Of a stretch of 37,454 nt of DNA, positions 8,140-17,744 are shown in pieces. Within the stretch, counting starts at the first letter, position 1, and the number at the start of each line of letters is the position of its first letter. The stretch covers positions 207,473 through 244,926 of the forward strand of contig JACQSC010000002.1 of assembly GCA_016206155.1 (NCBI GenBank), in the 5' to 3' direction. A program made the position numbers and the translations under genes. The notes under the pieces are model-generated. The model ran no database searches and was not told where the DNA came from. It saw nothing but the letters and a program-made list of their open reading frames with translations. The stretch is from Candidatus Uhrbacteria bacterium. Its GTDB lineage: Bacteria; Patescibacteriota; Patescibacteriia; JACQRZ01.

Positions 8140-9735
8140 ATGAATGGTGTTCATAGGCCATGTATTCTTATTGTCCTTGATGGGTGGGGAATTGCCGCCC
8201 CATCGCGCGCCAACGCCATCGTTGAAGCAAAAACCCCTTTTTTTGACTCGCTTGTTGAGCGCTACCCGACCGCCGTACTGCAAGCCTCGGGAGAGGCAAC
8301 GGGCCTGCCATGGTCGGAGGTTGGCAACTCAGAGGTGGGACACATGAATATTGGCGCGGGGAGAATTGTGTATCAGGATCTCTCCCGGATCAACAGCGCC
8401 ATTTCCGATCGTACCTTTTCCAAAAACACTGCGCTGCTATCTGCCTTTACCCATGCACGAGATACGTCTCACGCGCTGCACATTATCGGTATGCCAAGCG
8501 CAAGCGGGGTGCATGGCCACATTGACCACCTTTTTGCTCTCTGTGAGCTTGTTCAGACGTACGGAATTAAACGTGCGTTTCTTCATATTTTCCTCGATGG
8601 CAGAGATGCACCCTTCGCAAGCGGCGCCGGCTTTGTCCGTTCAATTGAAGAGCGCATTGCCGGTACTACCATTCGTATCGCTTCTCTCAGCGGCCGTCGC
8701 TATGCGATGGATCGTGATAACCACTGGGAGCGGACCGAATTAGCATACCGCGCCATTGCAGAGGGCCGCCCATGGAGCAACGAAAATCCAGTTACCGCGA
8801 TTGAGCAATCATATGCAAGCGGCGTGTATGACGAGGAATTCTCTCCGCTAGCGCTTGCGCATAATGGCGCGCCCGTCGGCGCCATTGCGAATGGCGACGC
8901 GCTTATTTTTTTTAATATTCGCGCTGATCGCGCGCGGCAGATTGCAAGCGCATTCATCAGAGATGATTTTAACCGATTCGAACGCGTGGCTCTTAAGGAT
9001 ATTCATGTTGTTACCATGACACAGTATGATGCGGCATTCAATGTGCCTGTTGGATTTGCGCCACAGCGTATCAGCCATTCCCTTGCCGAGTGTATCAGCG
9101 ATGCGGGGCTGAAGCAAATTCATATTGCGGAAACGGAAAAGTATGCGCATATCACGTATTTCCTCAATGACGGACGCGAAGAGCCATTCCGCGGGGAGGA
9201 TCGGGTAATGATCTCCTCGCCTCGCATTGAAACCTATGCAAAAAAACCGGAAATGAGCGCTCTCGAGATTACGGAGGCAGTCATTTCAGTCATTGATAGG
9301 GGATCTCATGATGTCATCGCGGTTAATTTTGCTAACGCGGATATGGTTGGTCATACAGGCGACTTCAAAGCGACGGTTGCCGCTCTTGAAGTTCTTGATC
9401 GCTGCATGAGGCGCATTGTTGAGTCAGCGCTTGCAAAAGGCGGCTGTGTTTTTATTACCGCCGATCATGGAAACGCGGAAAAACTTTTTGATCTCCATAC
9501 CGGGCAAATTGATAAGGAGCATAGCAATAATCCTGTCCCTTGTATCATGGTTGCGCGCGAGCTTGAAGGACGTACGCTCAACGCCCAGGATGTCTCCAGT
9601 GATGATTTGCATATTCTCGAACCCCATGGTATGTTGTCAGACGTTGCGCCGACGCTGCTCCATTTTTTGGGAATTCCTAAAGCCAGCGAAATGACCGGCA
9701 ACGATCTATTGGCTGGGATCATTGGCATTCACTAG
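8140..9735 (+). CDS. gpmI: 2,3-bisphosphoglycerate-independent phosphoglycerate mutase
   Basis: ILIVLDGWGIA, GNSEVGHMNIGAGRIVYQDL, HIFLDGRDAP, NFANADMVGHTGDF, TADHGNAE. Confidence 0.96.
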   Translation: MNGVHRPCILIVLDGWGIAAPSRANAIVEAKTPFFDSLVERYPTAVLQASGEATGLPWSEVGNSEVGHMNIGAGRIVYQDLSRINSAISDRTFSKNTALLSAFTHARDTSHALHIIGMPSASGVHGHIDHLFALCELVQTYGIKRAFLHIFLDGRDAPFASGAGFVRSIEERIAGTTIRIASLSGRRYAMDRDNHWERTELAYRAIAEGRPWSNENPVTAIEQSYASGVYDEEFSPLALAHNGAPVGAIANGDALIFFNIRADRARQIASAFIRDDFNRFERVALKDIHVVTMTQYDAAFNVPVGFAPQRISHSLAECISDAGLKQIHIAETEKYAHITYFLNDGREEPFRGEDRVMISSPRIETYAKKPEMSALEITEAVISVIDRGSHDVIAVNFANADMVGHTGDFKATVAALEVLDRCMRRIVESALAKGGCVFITADHGNAEKLFDLHTGQIDKEHSNNPVPCIMVARELEGRTLNAQDVSSDDLHILEPHGMLSDVAPTLLHFLGIPKASEMTGNDLLAGIIGIH

Positions 9736-9748
9736 CTGATCGATAGAT

Positions 9749-10810
9749 ATGCGCCCGATTCTTAACAGGCTTTTTGGCCGTTTCTCGAATGATCTCGGTA
9801 TTGACCTTGGTACCGCGAATACCCTCGTCTACGTTAATGACAAGGGTATTGTTATCAATGAGCCTTCCGTGGTTGCCGTGAATATGCGTACGGATCAAAT
9901 TCTTGCCGTTGGATCTGAGGCATACAAAATGGTTGGCAGAACGCCGGCTCATATTGTCGCGAGCAAGCCGCTCGTCGACGGAGTGATCTCCGACTTCGAG
10001 GTGACGGAAAAAATGTTGAACTATTTCATCAAGAAGGTGCACATCGAGCGATTTGGATTTTCCCCGCGGCCGCGTGTTGTTATTGGTATCCCCCTTGATA
10101 TAACCGAGGTGGAGCGGAAGGCCGTTGAAGATGCCGCGCATTCCGCCGGCGCGCGCGAAGTCTATCTTATCGAGCAGCCGATGGCAGCTGCGATAGGCGC
10201 GCGTCTTCCGGTCCAGGAGTCAAAGGGCGCCATGGTTGTTGACATCGGCGGAGGAACGACTGATATCGCTGTCATTTCCTTGGGGGGGATTGTAACATCA
10301 AAGTCGCTAAAGGTTGCTGGCAATGAATTGAACGAAGACATCATTCGGTACGCACGCGATTATTTCAATATTCTTCTTGGTGAACGCACTGCCGAGCAAG
10401 TCAAAATTAAAATAGGCTCTGCCGACATCCTCCCAGAACCGTTGGTGATGAAGGTGCGGGGCCGCGATCTCGTAAGCGGTTTACCCAAAGAAATTCTTAT
10501 GGATGACGCGCAGGTGCGCGAAGCGCTCACGCGAACCGTACGAACGATCGTCGACAATATAAAAACAACGATAGAAAATACGCCGCCGGAATTGGTCTCC
10601 GATATTTACGAGCATGGACTCCTGCTAACAGGCGGGGGAGCGCTTCTCAAGGAACTTGATCGTCTTATTTCCGACGCAACCGGGGTCCCTGTCGTTGTTG
10701 CCGAGGATCCACTTACATGTGTTGTGCGTGGAACGGCAGTCCTTATTGATGACCTTGCATTTTTAACAAACGTCATGGTGCCGCTGGCTAATGATAAGTG
10801 GCGCAAGTAG
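9749..10810 (+). CDS. mreB: Rod shape-determining protein MreB
   Basis: DLGTANTLVYVNDKGIVINEPSVVA, VVDIGGGTTDIAVISLGG, LLTGGGALLKELDRLI. Confidence 0.96.
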   Translation: MRPILNRLFGRFSNDLGIDLGTANTLVYVNDKGIVINEPSVVAVNMRTDQILAVGSEAYKMVGRTPAHIVASKPLVDGVISDFEVTEKMLNYFIKKVHIERFGFSPRPRVVIGIPLDITEVERKAVEDAAHSAGAREVYLIEQPMAAAIGARLPVQESKGAMVVDIGGGTTDIAVISLGGIVTSKSLKVAGNELNEDIIRYARDYFNILLGERTAEQVKIKIGSADILPEPLVMKVRGRDLVSGLPKEILMDDAQVREALTRTVRTIVDNIKTTIENTPPELVSDIYEHGLLLTGGGALLKELDRLISDATGVPVVVAEDPLTCVVRGTAVLIDDLAFLTNVMVPLANDKWRK

Positions 10811-10828
10811 GAGGGGTATGTATCTGCA

Positions 10829-11566
10829 ATGAGGAAGATTCTTAGTATCGCATCTATCATAGCGGGATTGGGTATTATTTTTGCGACGTCCGCGCTTCTT
10901 CCCGTTGAACGCGTTGTGCTTGGGATATCAGCGAATATATTTGGTATTAATGCGCGGGATTTGCCGTATGTGGCGGAAGTATGCGATGCATCCCTTTCCG
11001 CTCGTTCCTTGTTGCTGTCACAGGAGAATCAGGATCTGCGAGAGCAATTGCGTTTCGTCAAGCGAAGCAAGGTGGAAATGCTTGGCGCTCCTATTAGCGG
11101 ATATGCGACAGACCCCGCCCGTTCACTGTATGTTGTTGCACGAGGAACGCAAGACGGTGTTCGCGCGGGCGCGCCAGTCATTGCCGGAGATGGCAACCTC
11201 ATCGGAACGGTTCAATCTGCAGACGCGCAAACAAGTATGGTGCGCCCCGTGCACGACCCTCGCAGCAAAATTCTTGTGGTCATTCCCGGTGAAAAAGCCA
11301 GCGTGCACGGCATCGCGGAGGGTCGATTTGGTGTTGGTGTTGAATTAACAACGGTACCAATTACCGAAGAGCTCCGCACCGGCGATAGTGTCATGACGTC
11401 GGGACTCCAGCAAGGGATACCCGCCGGTCTTGTTGTTGGAACAATTTCGGATATAAAGAAAAATCCCGAGGACCTCTTTCAGACTGCTTCGCTTTCAATT
11501 CCGCATCCTGCAGTCCCGCCGCGGAACATCTCAATTATTATTCAGCCGACCAATGAACCAGATTAG
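10829..11566 (+). CDS. mreC: Rod shape-determining protein MreC
   Basis: N-terminal TM plus coiled coil, then VVARGTQDGVRAGAPVIAGDGNLIGTV...SVMTSGLQQGIPAGLVVGTI; located directly after mreB. Confidence 0.9.
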   Translation: MRKILSIASIIAGLGIIFATSALLPVERVVLGISANIFGINARDLPYVAEVCDASLSARSLLLSQENQDLREQLRFVKRSKVEMLGAPISGYATDPARSLYVVARGTQDGVRAGAPVIAGDGNLIGTVQSADAQTSMVRPVHDPRSKILVVIPGEKASVHGIAEGRFGVGVELTTVPITEELRTGDSVMTSGLQQGIPAGLVVGTISDIKKNPEDLFQTASLSIPHPAVPPRNISIIIQPTNEPD

Positions 11567-13355
11567 AAATTTTTGCATTATTGCCCATATCGATCACGGG
11601 AAAAGCACGCTTGCGGACCGCTTTCTTGAACTTACCGGTACAGTGAGCCATCGCGAGATGAAGGAGCAAATTCTCGATCAAATGGATCTTGAACGTGAGC
11701 GCGGGATAACCATCAAATTGCAGCCGGTGCGGATGACGTATACCCTGAACCTAATACGCTATACCTTGAATTTGATTGATACGCCTGGCCATGTTGATTT
11801 TGCGTACGAAGTGTCTCGATCCCTGGCTGCGGTTGAAGGCGCCATTCTTCTTGTCGACGCAACCCAGGGAATTCAGGCACAGACCCTGGCAAATCTCTAT
11901 CTTGCCCTTGAGCAGAATCTTGCCATTATTCCCGCTATCAACAAAATCGATTTGCCAAGCGCGCGCGTGGAGCAAACGGCGTCGGAGCTCATGTCCCTTC
12001 TTGCTTGCCAGCGCGAAGATATTTGCTCCGTATCCGGCAAGACTGGCGATGGTGTGCATGAGCTCCTGGAGGAATGCATTCGTCGCGTTCCACCACCCTC
12101 TCCCATGGAGCACAGTACATTGCGAGCGCTTATTTTTGATTCAGTCTATGATGACTACCGCGGCGTTCTAGCCTATATTCGCATTGTGGATGGATCGGTG
12201 ACTTCCGATGATCCCATCCGCTTCATGGCAAGCGGCGCAGTCAGCAAAGCTGGTGAGGTTGGATACTTTACTCCCGCCTATAAGAAATGTGATCGCATTT
12301 CGGCTGGAGAAATCGGATACATGGCTACAGGCCTAAAGAGTGTTCATGATTGCCGTGTTGGTGACACCATTATACTCGCTACCGATAAAGGGGCGCACCA
12401 ACTCCCGGGATATAAGGATGCAAAACCGATGGTTTTTGCGGGTATTTTCTGCAAGGATGGGGATCAACTGAAGCACTTGAGGGAGGGGGTTGAGAAACTT
12501 AAGGCGAATGATGCCGCATTTACCTTTGAGCCGGAACATTCGTTAGCGCTTGGCTTTGGTTTTCGGTGCGGTTTTTTGGGAATGCTTCATCTGGAAATCA
12601 TTAAGGAGCGCCTCGCCCGTGAATACGATCTCGATATCATTGTTACTGTTCCCTCGGTTGCTTATCGCGTTGTATTGAAGACTGGCGAGGAGCGGATTAT
12701 CCACGGCCCCCTTGAGCTTCCCGACGAGAACATGATAGAAAGCATTGCCGAGCCATGGGTTTCACTCGATGTTGTCACTCCCGAATCGACTCTTGGATCT
12801 CTTCTCGGGCTTGTATCTGAGCGGCGGGGGATCTATATTACCACTGAATATCTGCCGGGGGAGCAGCAGTCATTAGATAGGCGGGTCATTGTCCGCTTTG
12901 AGATTCCATTGAGCGGCGTTATTGTTGACTTTTATGATGCGCTGAAGAGTATTTCCTCCGGGTATGCTTCCATGAACTACGATCTCTGCGGATATCGGCC
13001 GGCTGATGTTGTTCGCATGGATATAATTGTCGGTCCGCAACGAGTAGATGAACTTTCATCAATTATTACCCGTGAAGAAGCGTATCGACGGGGAAAGGGC
13101 ATCGTTGAATCGCTAAAAAAAGCAATTCCGCGGGCTCAATTCGAGATTAAGCTGCAGGCGGCAGTCGGCGCAAAAATCATCGCATCCGAGCGCATCGCAC
13201 CGTTTCGAAAGGATGTCACATCGGGACTCTACGGAGGAGACGTGACAAGAAAACAGAAACTGCTCGCAAAGCAAAAAAGGGGGAAGAAGCGAATGCAGGG
13301 CGCTGGCCGCGTAGATATTCCCACCGACGCCTATCTGACTATTCTTAAGAGATGA
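11553..13355 (+). CDS. lepA: Elongation factor 4 (LepA)
   Basis: IRNFCIIAHIDHGKSTLADRFLELTG, ERERGITIKLQPV, NLIDTPGHVDFAYEVSRSLAAVEGAILLVDATQG; full LepA length (600 aa). Overlaps the 3' end of mreC by 14 nt. Confidence 0.96.
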   Translation: MNQIRNFCIIAHIDHGKSTLADRFLELTGTVSHREMKEQILDQMDLERERGITIKLQPVRMTYTLNLIRYTLNLIDTPGHVDFAYEVSRSLAAVEGAILLVDATQGIQAQTLANLYLALEQNLAIIPAINKIDLPSARVEQTASELMSLLACQREDICSVSGKTGDGVHELLEECIRRVPPPSPMEHSTLRALIFDSVYDDYRGVLAYIRIVDGSVTSDDPIRFMASGAVSKAGEVGYFTPAYKKCDRISAGEIGYMATGLKSVHDCRVGDTIILATDKGAHQLPGYKDAKPMVFAGIFCKDGDQLKHLREGVEKLKANDAAFTFEPEHSLALGFGFRCGFLGMLHLEIIKERLAREYDLDIIVTVPSVAYRVVLKTGEERIIHGPLELPDENMIESIAEPWVSLDVVTPESTLGSLLGLVSERRGIYITTEYLPGEQQSLDRRVIVRFEIPLSGVIVDFYDALKSISSGYASMNYDLCGYRPADVVRMDIIVGPQRVDELSSIITREEAYRRGKGIVESLKKAIPRAQFEIKLQAAVGAKIIASERIAPFRKDVTSGLYGGDVTRKQKLLAKQKRGKKRMQGAGRVDIPTDAYLTILKR

Positions 13356-13374
13356 GATTTGATATACTCATTTT

Positions 13375-13479
13375 ATGGCACTAAACAAACGAACGCAGCG
13401 GCGCGTATGGATTCTGATCACCGTTTTTGTGACGGTGAGTATGGTGTTATCGTTGCTGCTCCCCATATACTATTTTTAA
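13375..13479 (+). CDS. 34-aa single-pass membrane small protein
   Basis: MALNKRTQRRVWILITVFVTVSMVLSLLLPIYYF*; basic N-terminus plus one TM helix. Preceded by TATACT ending 6 nt before ATG. Absent from the track because it is too short. Confidence 0.7.
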   Translation: MALNKRTQRRVWILITVFVTVSMVLSLLLPIYYF

Positions 13480-13483
13480 AGAG

Positions 13484-15133
13484 ATGGTGATTAATCCGCA
13501 GGTATCAGCGTTGCTCGAGAAGCGCGGGATACCCAGTGAAGGACACGATCATTTTCTTTTTCCTTCATACGATCGCGATATTCATGACCCCTTTCTGTTT
13601 GATGATATGCCGACCGCGGTTGATCGGCTCTGTCGTGCGCTCAAGCACAATGAACATATAACAATTTACGGAGACTACGATGTCGATGGAGTCAGCGGCG
13701 CCGTTCTTCTGTACGATGTTCTGACAAAAGCAGGCGGGATCGTTTCGCTTTTTTTTAATCATCGTGAGGATGATGGATACGGGCTCCATTGCCACTGCAT
13801 CGAACGAATCGCAGAGCAGGGGACGCGCGTGCTGATTTCCACTGATTGCGGCATTGCGAATGCAAAGGAAATTGCCTACGCCAACACGCTTGGGATTGAT
13901 ACTATTATCACGGATCACCATACTCCGCCGGAGCGGAGCGAGGACATTCCGGATTCACTTGCGATTATTCATCCTCGAGTACATGCCGATCGTTATCCAT
14001 GGAAGCTCCTCTCTGGCGGCGGAAGCGCCTTTAAGCTCGCTCAAGGGCTCTGTCGCACATTTGCGGATCACGAACCGCTGTGGCACGCCGAAGAGAAATG
14101 GCTTCTTGACTTGGTCGCGATTTCGACACTTGCTGATTGCGTCCCGCTACTCGGAGAAAATCGCGCGTTAGTCCATTACGGGCTCAAAGTGATTAAAAAA
14201 ACACGACGGCCGGGCCTTCGTGCCCTTCTTGCGCGCGTGCCAAAATTTTATCAATCATCGACGCTCAAGGCACTCCACTTTGGCGTTATTCCACTTCTTA
14301 ATGCCGCAAGTCGCATGGAGCACGCGACATATGCCGCGAACGTACTCATCGCGCCCGATGATGCTTCCGCCGGCACTGCCGCCGATCTGCTTGTATCAAT
14401 GAATCTAAACCGGCAACGGCTGACACAAAAGACCATTCGAAGTGTCCCGGGTAATATTCTCCTTAACGGTGAGATATTTCTTGCCGCTTCTCCGCATTGG
14501 CGTGTCGGCGTATTGGGGCTTGCGGCCAATAGGCTATTGGCGGTCTATGACAAGCCGATCGTTCTTGTCCGAAGTGGCAATCCCTCTGTCGGTGTTGCGC
14601 GCAGCACGAAAACCATTCATATAGCAAAAACCTTTCATCGCTTAGCAGACTATTTCGACCGGTTTGGCGGCCATCGTGCCGCAGGCGGCTTTGCGCTGAA
14701 ATCATCCGTCACACTTGATGAATTTGCGGCTGCATGGGAGCGGATATCATTGGTTCAATGTGAACAAGACGCGGGCGTTGAAGATGGCGATGGCCCGATG
14801 CTGTCAGCGATTGATACGCATATTTCCCACATGACACAGGACTTCATTCGCGATCTGTTTCTTTGCGCGCCGTGGGGACCCGGGAATCCGGAACCACGTC
14901 TTAGACTGCGAAATTGCAAAATTACTGACGTGGCGCCAATGGGTACTCGCAAACAATGGATGCGCATACGCATTGAACAGGATGGATCATGCGTTTCAGC
15001 GCGCGCTCCCCAATCGCTCATTTCATTACTCAGTCCCAATAGCCCCGCGATCAGTGATATTATTTGCGCTGCTGAAGTGCGCGAGTGGCGGGGCGCCAAC
15101 TATTTGTCACTGACGGTAGACGCGATTAATTAA
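13484..15133 (+). CDS. recJ: Single-stranded-DNA-specific exonuclease RecJ (DHH family)
   Basis: IYGDYDVDGVSGAVLLYD, STDCGIANAKEI, ITDHHTPPE, FGGHRAAGGFAL. Confidence 0.94.
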   Translation: MVINPQVSALLEKRGIPSEGHDHFLFPSYDRDIHDPFLFDDMPTAVDRLCRALKHNEHITIYGDYDVDGVSGAVLLYDVLTKAGGIVSLFFNHREDDGYGLHCHCIERIAEQGTRVLISTDCGIANAKEIAYANTLGIDTIITDHHTPPERSEDIPDSLAIIHPRVHADRYPWKLLSGGGSAFKLAQGLCRTFADHEPLWHAEEKWLLDLVAISTLADCVPLLGENRALVHYGLKVIKKTRRPGLRALLARVPKFYQSSTLKALHFGVIPLLNAASRMEHATYAANVLIAPDDASAGTAADLLVSMNLNRQRLTQKTIRSVPGNILLNGEIFLAASPHWRVGVLGLAANRLLAVYDKPIVLVRSGNPSVGVARSTKTIHIAKTFHRLADYFDRFGGHRAAGGFALKSSVTLDEFAAAWERISLVQCEQDAGVEDGDGPMLSAIDTHISHMTQDFIRDLFLCAPWGPGNPEPRLRLRNCKITDVAPMGTRKQWMRIRIEQDGSCVSARAPQSLISLLSPNSPAISDIICAAEVREWRGANYLSLTVDAIN

Positions 15134-15137
15134 TTTT

Positions 15138-15563
15138 ATGAATACGCCTATGAACAAAGATCATATCACAACATACACGGATGGGGGAGCGCGCGGCAAT
15201 CCTGGTCCGGCTGCGCTTGGCGCCGTTGTTATTGATGCTGACGGCAAGAAACATAAGATAAAAAAATATATTGGCAGCGCGACGAACAATGTTGCCGAGT
15301 ATCAAGCACTCATCGCGGCGCTTGAGCGCGCGCATCATCTTGGCGCCCGTCACGTAACATGTTACTTGGATAGCGAGCTCATTGTCAAACAGATGAACCG
15401 AGAATACCGAGTAAAAGATCCAACGCTTGGGCAACTTTTTCTCAAAGTATGGAACATTGCGAGCCGGTTTTCGTCAATTTCATTTCATCATATTCGACGG
15501 GAAAAAAATAAGGAAGCCGATACGCTTGTCAATGAAGCTCTTGATGAAGCGTTGAGGAGGTGA
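15138..15563 (+). CDS. Ribonuclease HI family protein
   Basis: TYTDGGARGNPGPAALGAVV, NNVAEYQALIAALERA, YLDSELIVKQMNREY, REKNKEADTLVNEAL. Confidence 0.92.
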   Translation: MNTPMNKDHITTYTDGGARGNPGPAALGAVVIDADGKKHKIKKYIGSATNNVAEYQALIAALERAHHLGARHVTCYLDSELIVKQMNREYRVKDPTLGQLFLKVWNIASRFSSISFHHIRREKNKEADTLVNEALDEALRR

Positions 15564-15573
15564 TGACGCGGGG

Positions 15574-15601
15574 TTGACATATGGGGCCGCTATGCTAGTA
15601 T
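15574..15601 (+). promoter_or_regulatory. Predicted rnpB promoter: TTGACA-16 nt-TAGTAT
   Basis: Consensus -35 at 15574-15579 and -10-like hexamer at 15596-15601, about 50 nt before the RNase P P1 stem. Confidence 0.6.
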
Positions 15602-15651
15602 TAGTGTCATCATACGATGTGCGCGTCGTATCGTCGCTGATCATTGACATC

Positions 15652-16255
15652 ACTAAACAGCACGAGATGATCGCCCTACTCAACTTTTGAAGTGGAGGGG
15701 GAGGAAAGTCCGAACATCCCGTCTTCGCTAAAGCTTCGACGCGGCAGGCTTTTAGCTATTCAGGCGCTTATCGCGCCGTAGCTTTAGCGGAGGCGGACGG
15801 TAGTCGCTAACGGCGACCTATGATGCATACTCATATGATCGGAATGAGGAAAAACCTTTGCCTGATCGTTATTAGTGGAGGCATCGTACGGGAGAGTGTG
15901 TATATACCCAAAGGTATATACATTGCGTGAGAGGATGTTTTATCACAACGCAGCAACAGAAAAGTCCCCGCAAGGGGAGTCCTTTTTCTAGAAGAAGGAC
16001 AAGATACCGCCCCGATGCCCATCGGGGTAAGGGTGAAATGGTGTGGAGGCTCAATGAAGAGCTGACCTTGATGATATCGAGGGTAAGAGCGCACCAGAGC
16101 CGCAGTGATGCGGCCGCTTGGCAAACACCTACCAGATGCAAGAGCAGATACGCTCGCACAGAGCGTCCCAGCAATGTGGCGCCTTAGAGAGATGATCATC
16201 GCGTAATAATGGGTAATTATTACTTACAGAATTCGGCTTACAAGCGCTGTTTAGT
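15652..16255 (+). ncRNA. rnpB: RNase P RNA, enlarged (~604 nt between P1 strands)
   Basis: GAGGAAAGTCCGAACA (15701-15716), GGTAAGGGTGAAATGGTG and GGTAAGAGCGCACCAG segments, ACAGAATTCGGCTTA (16226-16240); P1 formed by actaaacagc (15652-15661) with gctgtttagt (16246-16255). Confidence 0.92.
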
Positions 16256-16302
16256 GGTATCACTGATTATTGACCTTCACCAATCTTCTTAACGAAAAAC
16301 CT

Positions 16303-16335
16303 ATGCGTGAAGCGTCGGTAGATTGCTTTCCATGA
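16303..16335 (+). CDS. Putative 10-aa leader peptide [10 protein letters not shown] overlapping the downstream start (ATGA)
   Basis: ATG lies directly after the conserved 35-bp leader motif; its TGA overlaps the ATG at 16332. Confidence 0.35.
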   Translation: MREASVDCFP

Positions 16336-17744
16336 AACGTTCTGACCTTATTTTTGCGCTTCTCCTGGTCCCTCTTGATTTCTTGATGATTATCGCGGCA
16401 GGATGTGTCGCGTATTTTTTGCGCTTTCAAAGTCTTGTTTCATTCCGACCCGTCATTTACGAAATCCCATTCCAGCACTATCTTTTTTGGGTGACGCTGG
16501 TTGCGTTTTTTTTCCTTGTCGTTTTTGCTTTTTCCGGACTCTATGCCATCGGGTACCGAAAAATAAGCAACGAATTACAGCGAGTCTTTACGGCATGTTC
16601 CGCTGGCGTCATGCTTGTTATTGTTTTCATTTTTTTCATTCAGGAGCTTTTTACATCCCGATTTATTGTTCTTGCTGCATGGCTCTTTAGTATCGCGTTT
16701 GTCGTGATTGGGCGGCTTGCATTGCGCGGAGTGCGCGCCGCGCTATTCTATCGAGGAATCGGTCTCCATCCCATTATTCTTATTGGTCCCAATCAGCGCG
16801 CGATGTCGTTTATTGATACCATCGCGGCTCACCCATCATGGGGATATCGAATCGCCGGACGCGCCGAGACCTTTAGTGACGATGACCAGAAGAACCTTGT
16901 TCGCATCATTGCAGAGGAGGGGGTTTCTGAACTCTTTGTTCTTGATCCATCATATTCTCGCGAACGCTTGGAGGCCATTGTTGACTTTGCTGTTGTTCAG
17001 CATATTTCGGTTCGCTATGCAGCCGATCTCATTGGCGCGAAGCGGCTTGTGATCAGCATGCTTGCCGGTATCCCGCTGGTGCTTATCAAACGCACGCGAC
17101 TTGAGGGCTGGGGGAGAATATTCAAGCGCCTCTTTGATATTATGCTGTCCGGTACGCTATTGGTGCTTATTTTGCCGCTTTTTGCAGCTATTGCAATTGC
17201 AATTAAGCTCGATTCTCCCGGGCCGGTTCTTTATCGCAACATTCGCGTAGGTCCGCGAGGTCTCTTTACGACATATAAATTTCGTCGAATGAAAATAGAA
17301 TTATGTACGGGCCCTGGATATGACCAGACAGGTGAGGCCGAGCGTGTTCAGGAGCGTCTCATACAGGAGCGAAGCGTTCGAAAGGGACCCCTCTTCAAGG
17401 TTCTTGGCGATCCGCGAAGCACCCGGGTAGGACATATGCTTGAGAAGACGAGCCTTGATGAACTGCCACAGCTATTCAATGTGCTTCTCGGAAACATGAG
17501 TCTTGTCGGACCCCGACCGCATATGCCCAATGAGGTTGCCGGATACACTAAGGACCATCATAAGCTCTTTAGCGTCAAGCCCGGCATCACCGGCCTTGCG
17601 CAGATCAGCGGTAGAAGCGATCTTGACTTTGACGATGAAGCTAGGCTGGATATCTTTTATGCGGAAAATTGGTCACTTGCTCTTGATATGATTATTATAC
17701 TTAAGACGCCGCTTGCGATTCTCACCCGAAAGTCACGCGTATGA
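16332..17744 (+). CDS. Exopolysaccharide polyprenyl glycosylphosphotransferase / bacterial sugar transferase (WbaP/WcaJ-like)
   Basis: N-terminal TM helices; [94 protein letters not shown]. Confidence 0.93.
   Translation: MKRSDLIFALLLVPLDFLMIIAAGCVAYFLRFQSLVSFRPVIYEIPFQHYLFWVTLVAFFFLVVFAFSGLYAIGYRKISNELQRVFTACSAGVMLVIVFIFFIQELFTSRFIVLAAWLFSIAFVVIGRLALRGVRAALFYRGIGLHPIILIGPNQRAMSFIDTIAAHPSWGYRIAGRAETFSDDDQKNLVRIIAEEGVSELFVLDPSYSRERLEAIVDFAVVQHISVRYAADLIGAKRLVISMLAGIPLVLIKRTRLEGWGRIFKRLFDIMLSGTLLVLILPLFAAIAIAIKLDSPGPVLYRNIRVGPRGLFTTYKFRRMKIELCTGPGYDQTGEAERVQERLIQERSVRKGPLFKVLGDPRSTRVGHMLEKTSLDELPQLFNVLLGNMSLVGPRPHMPNEVAGYTKDHHKLFSVKPGITGLAQISGRSDLDFDDEARLDIFYAENWSLALDMIIILKTPLAILTRKSRV

Noticed and set aside
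15831-16199. ORFs 15831-16199 (-), 15872-16174 (-), 15927-16187 (+)
   Set aside because: They lie inside the RNase P RNA gene.
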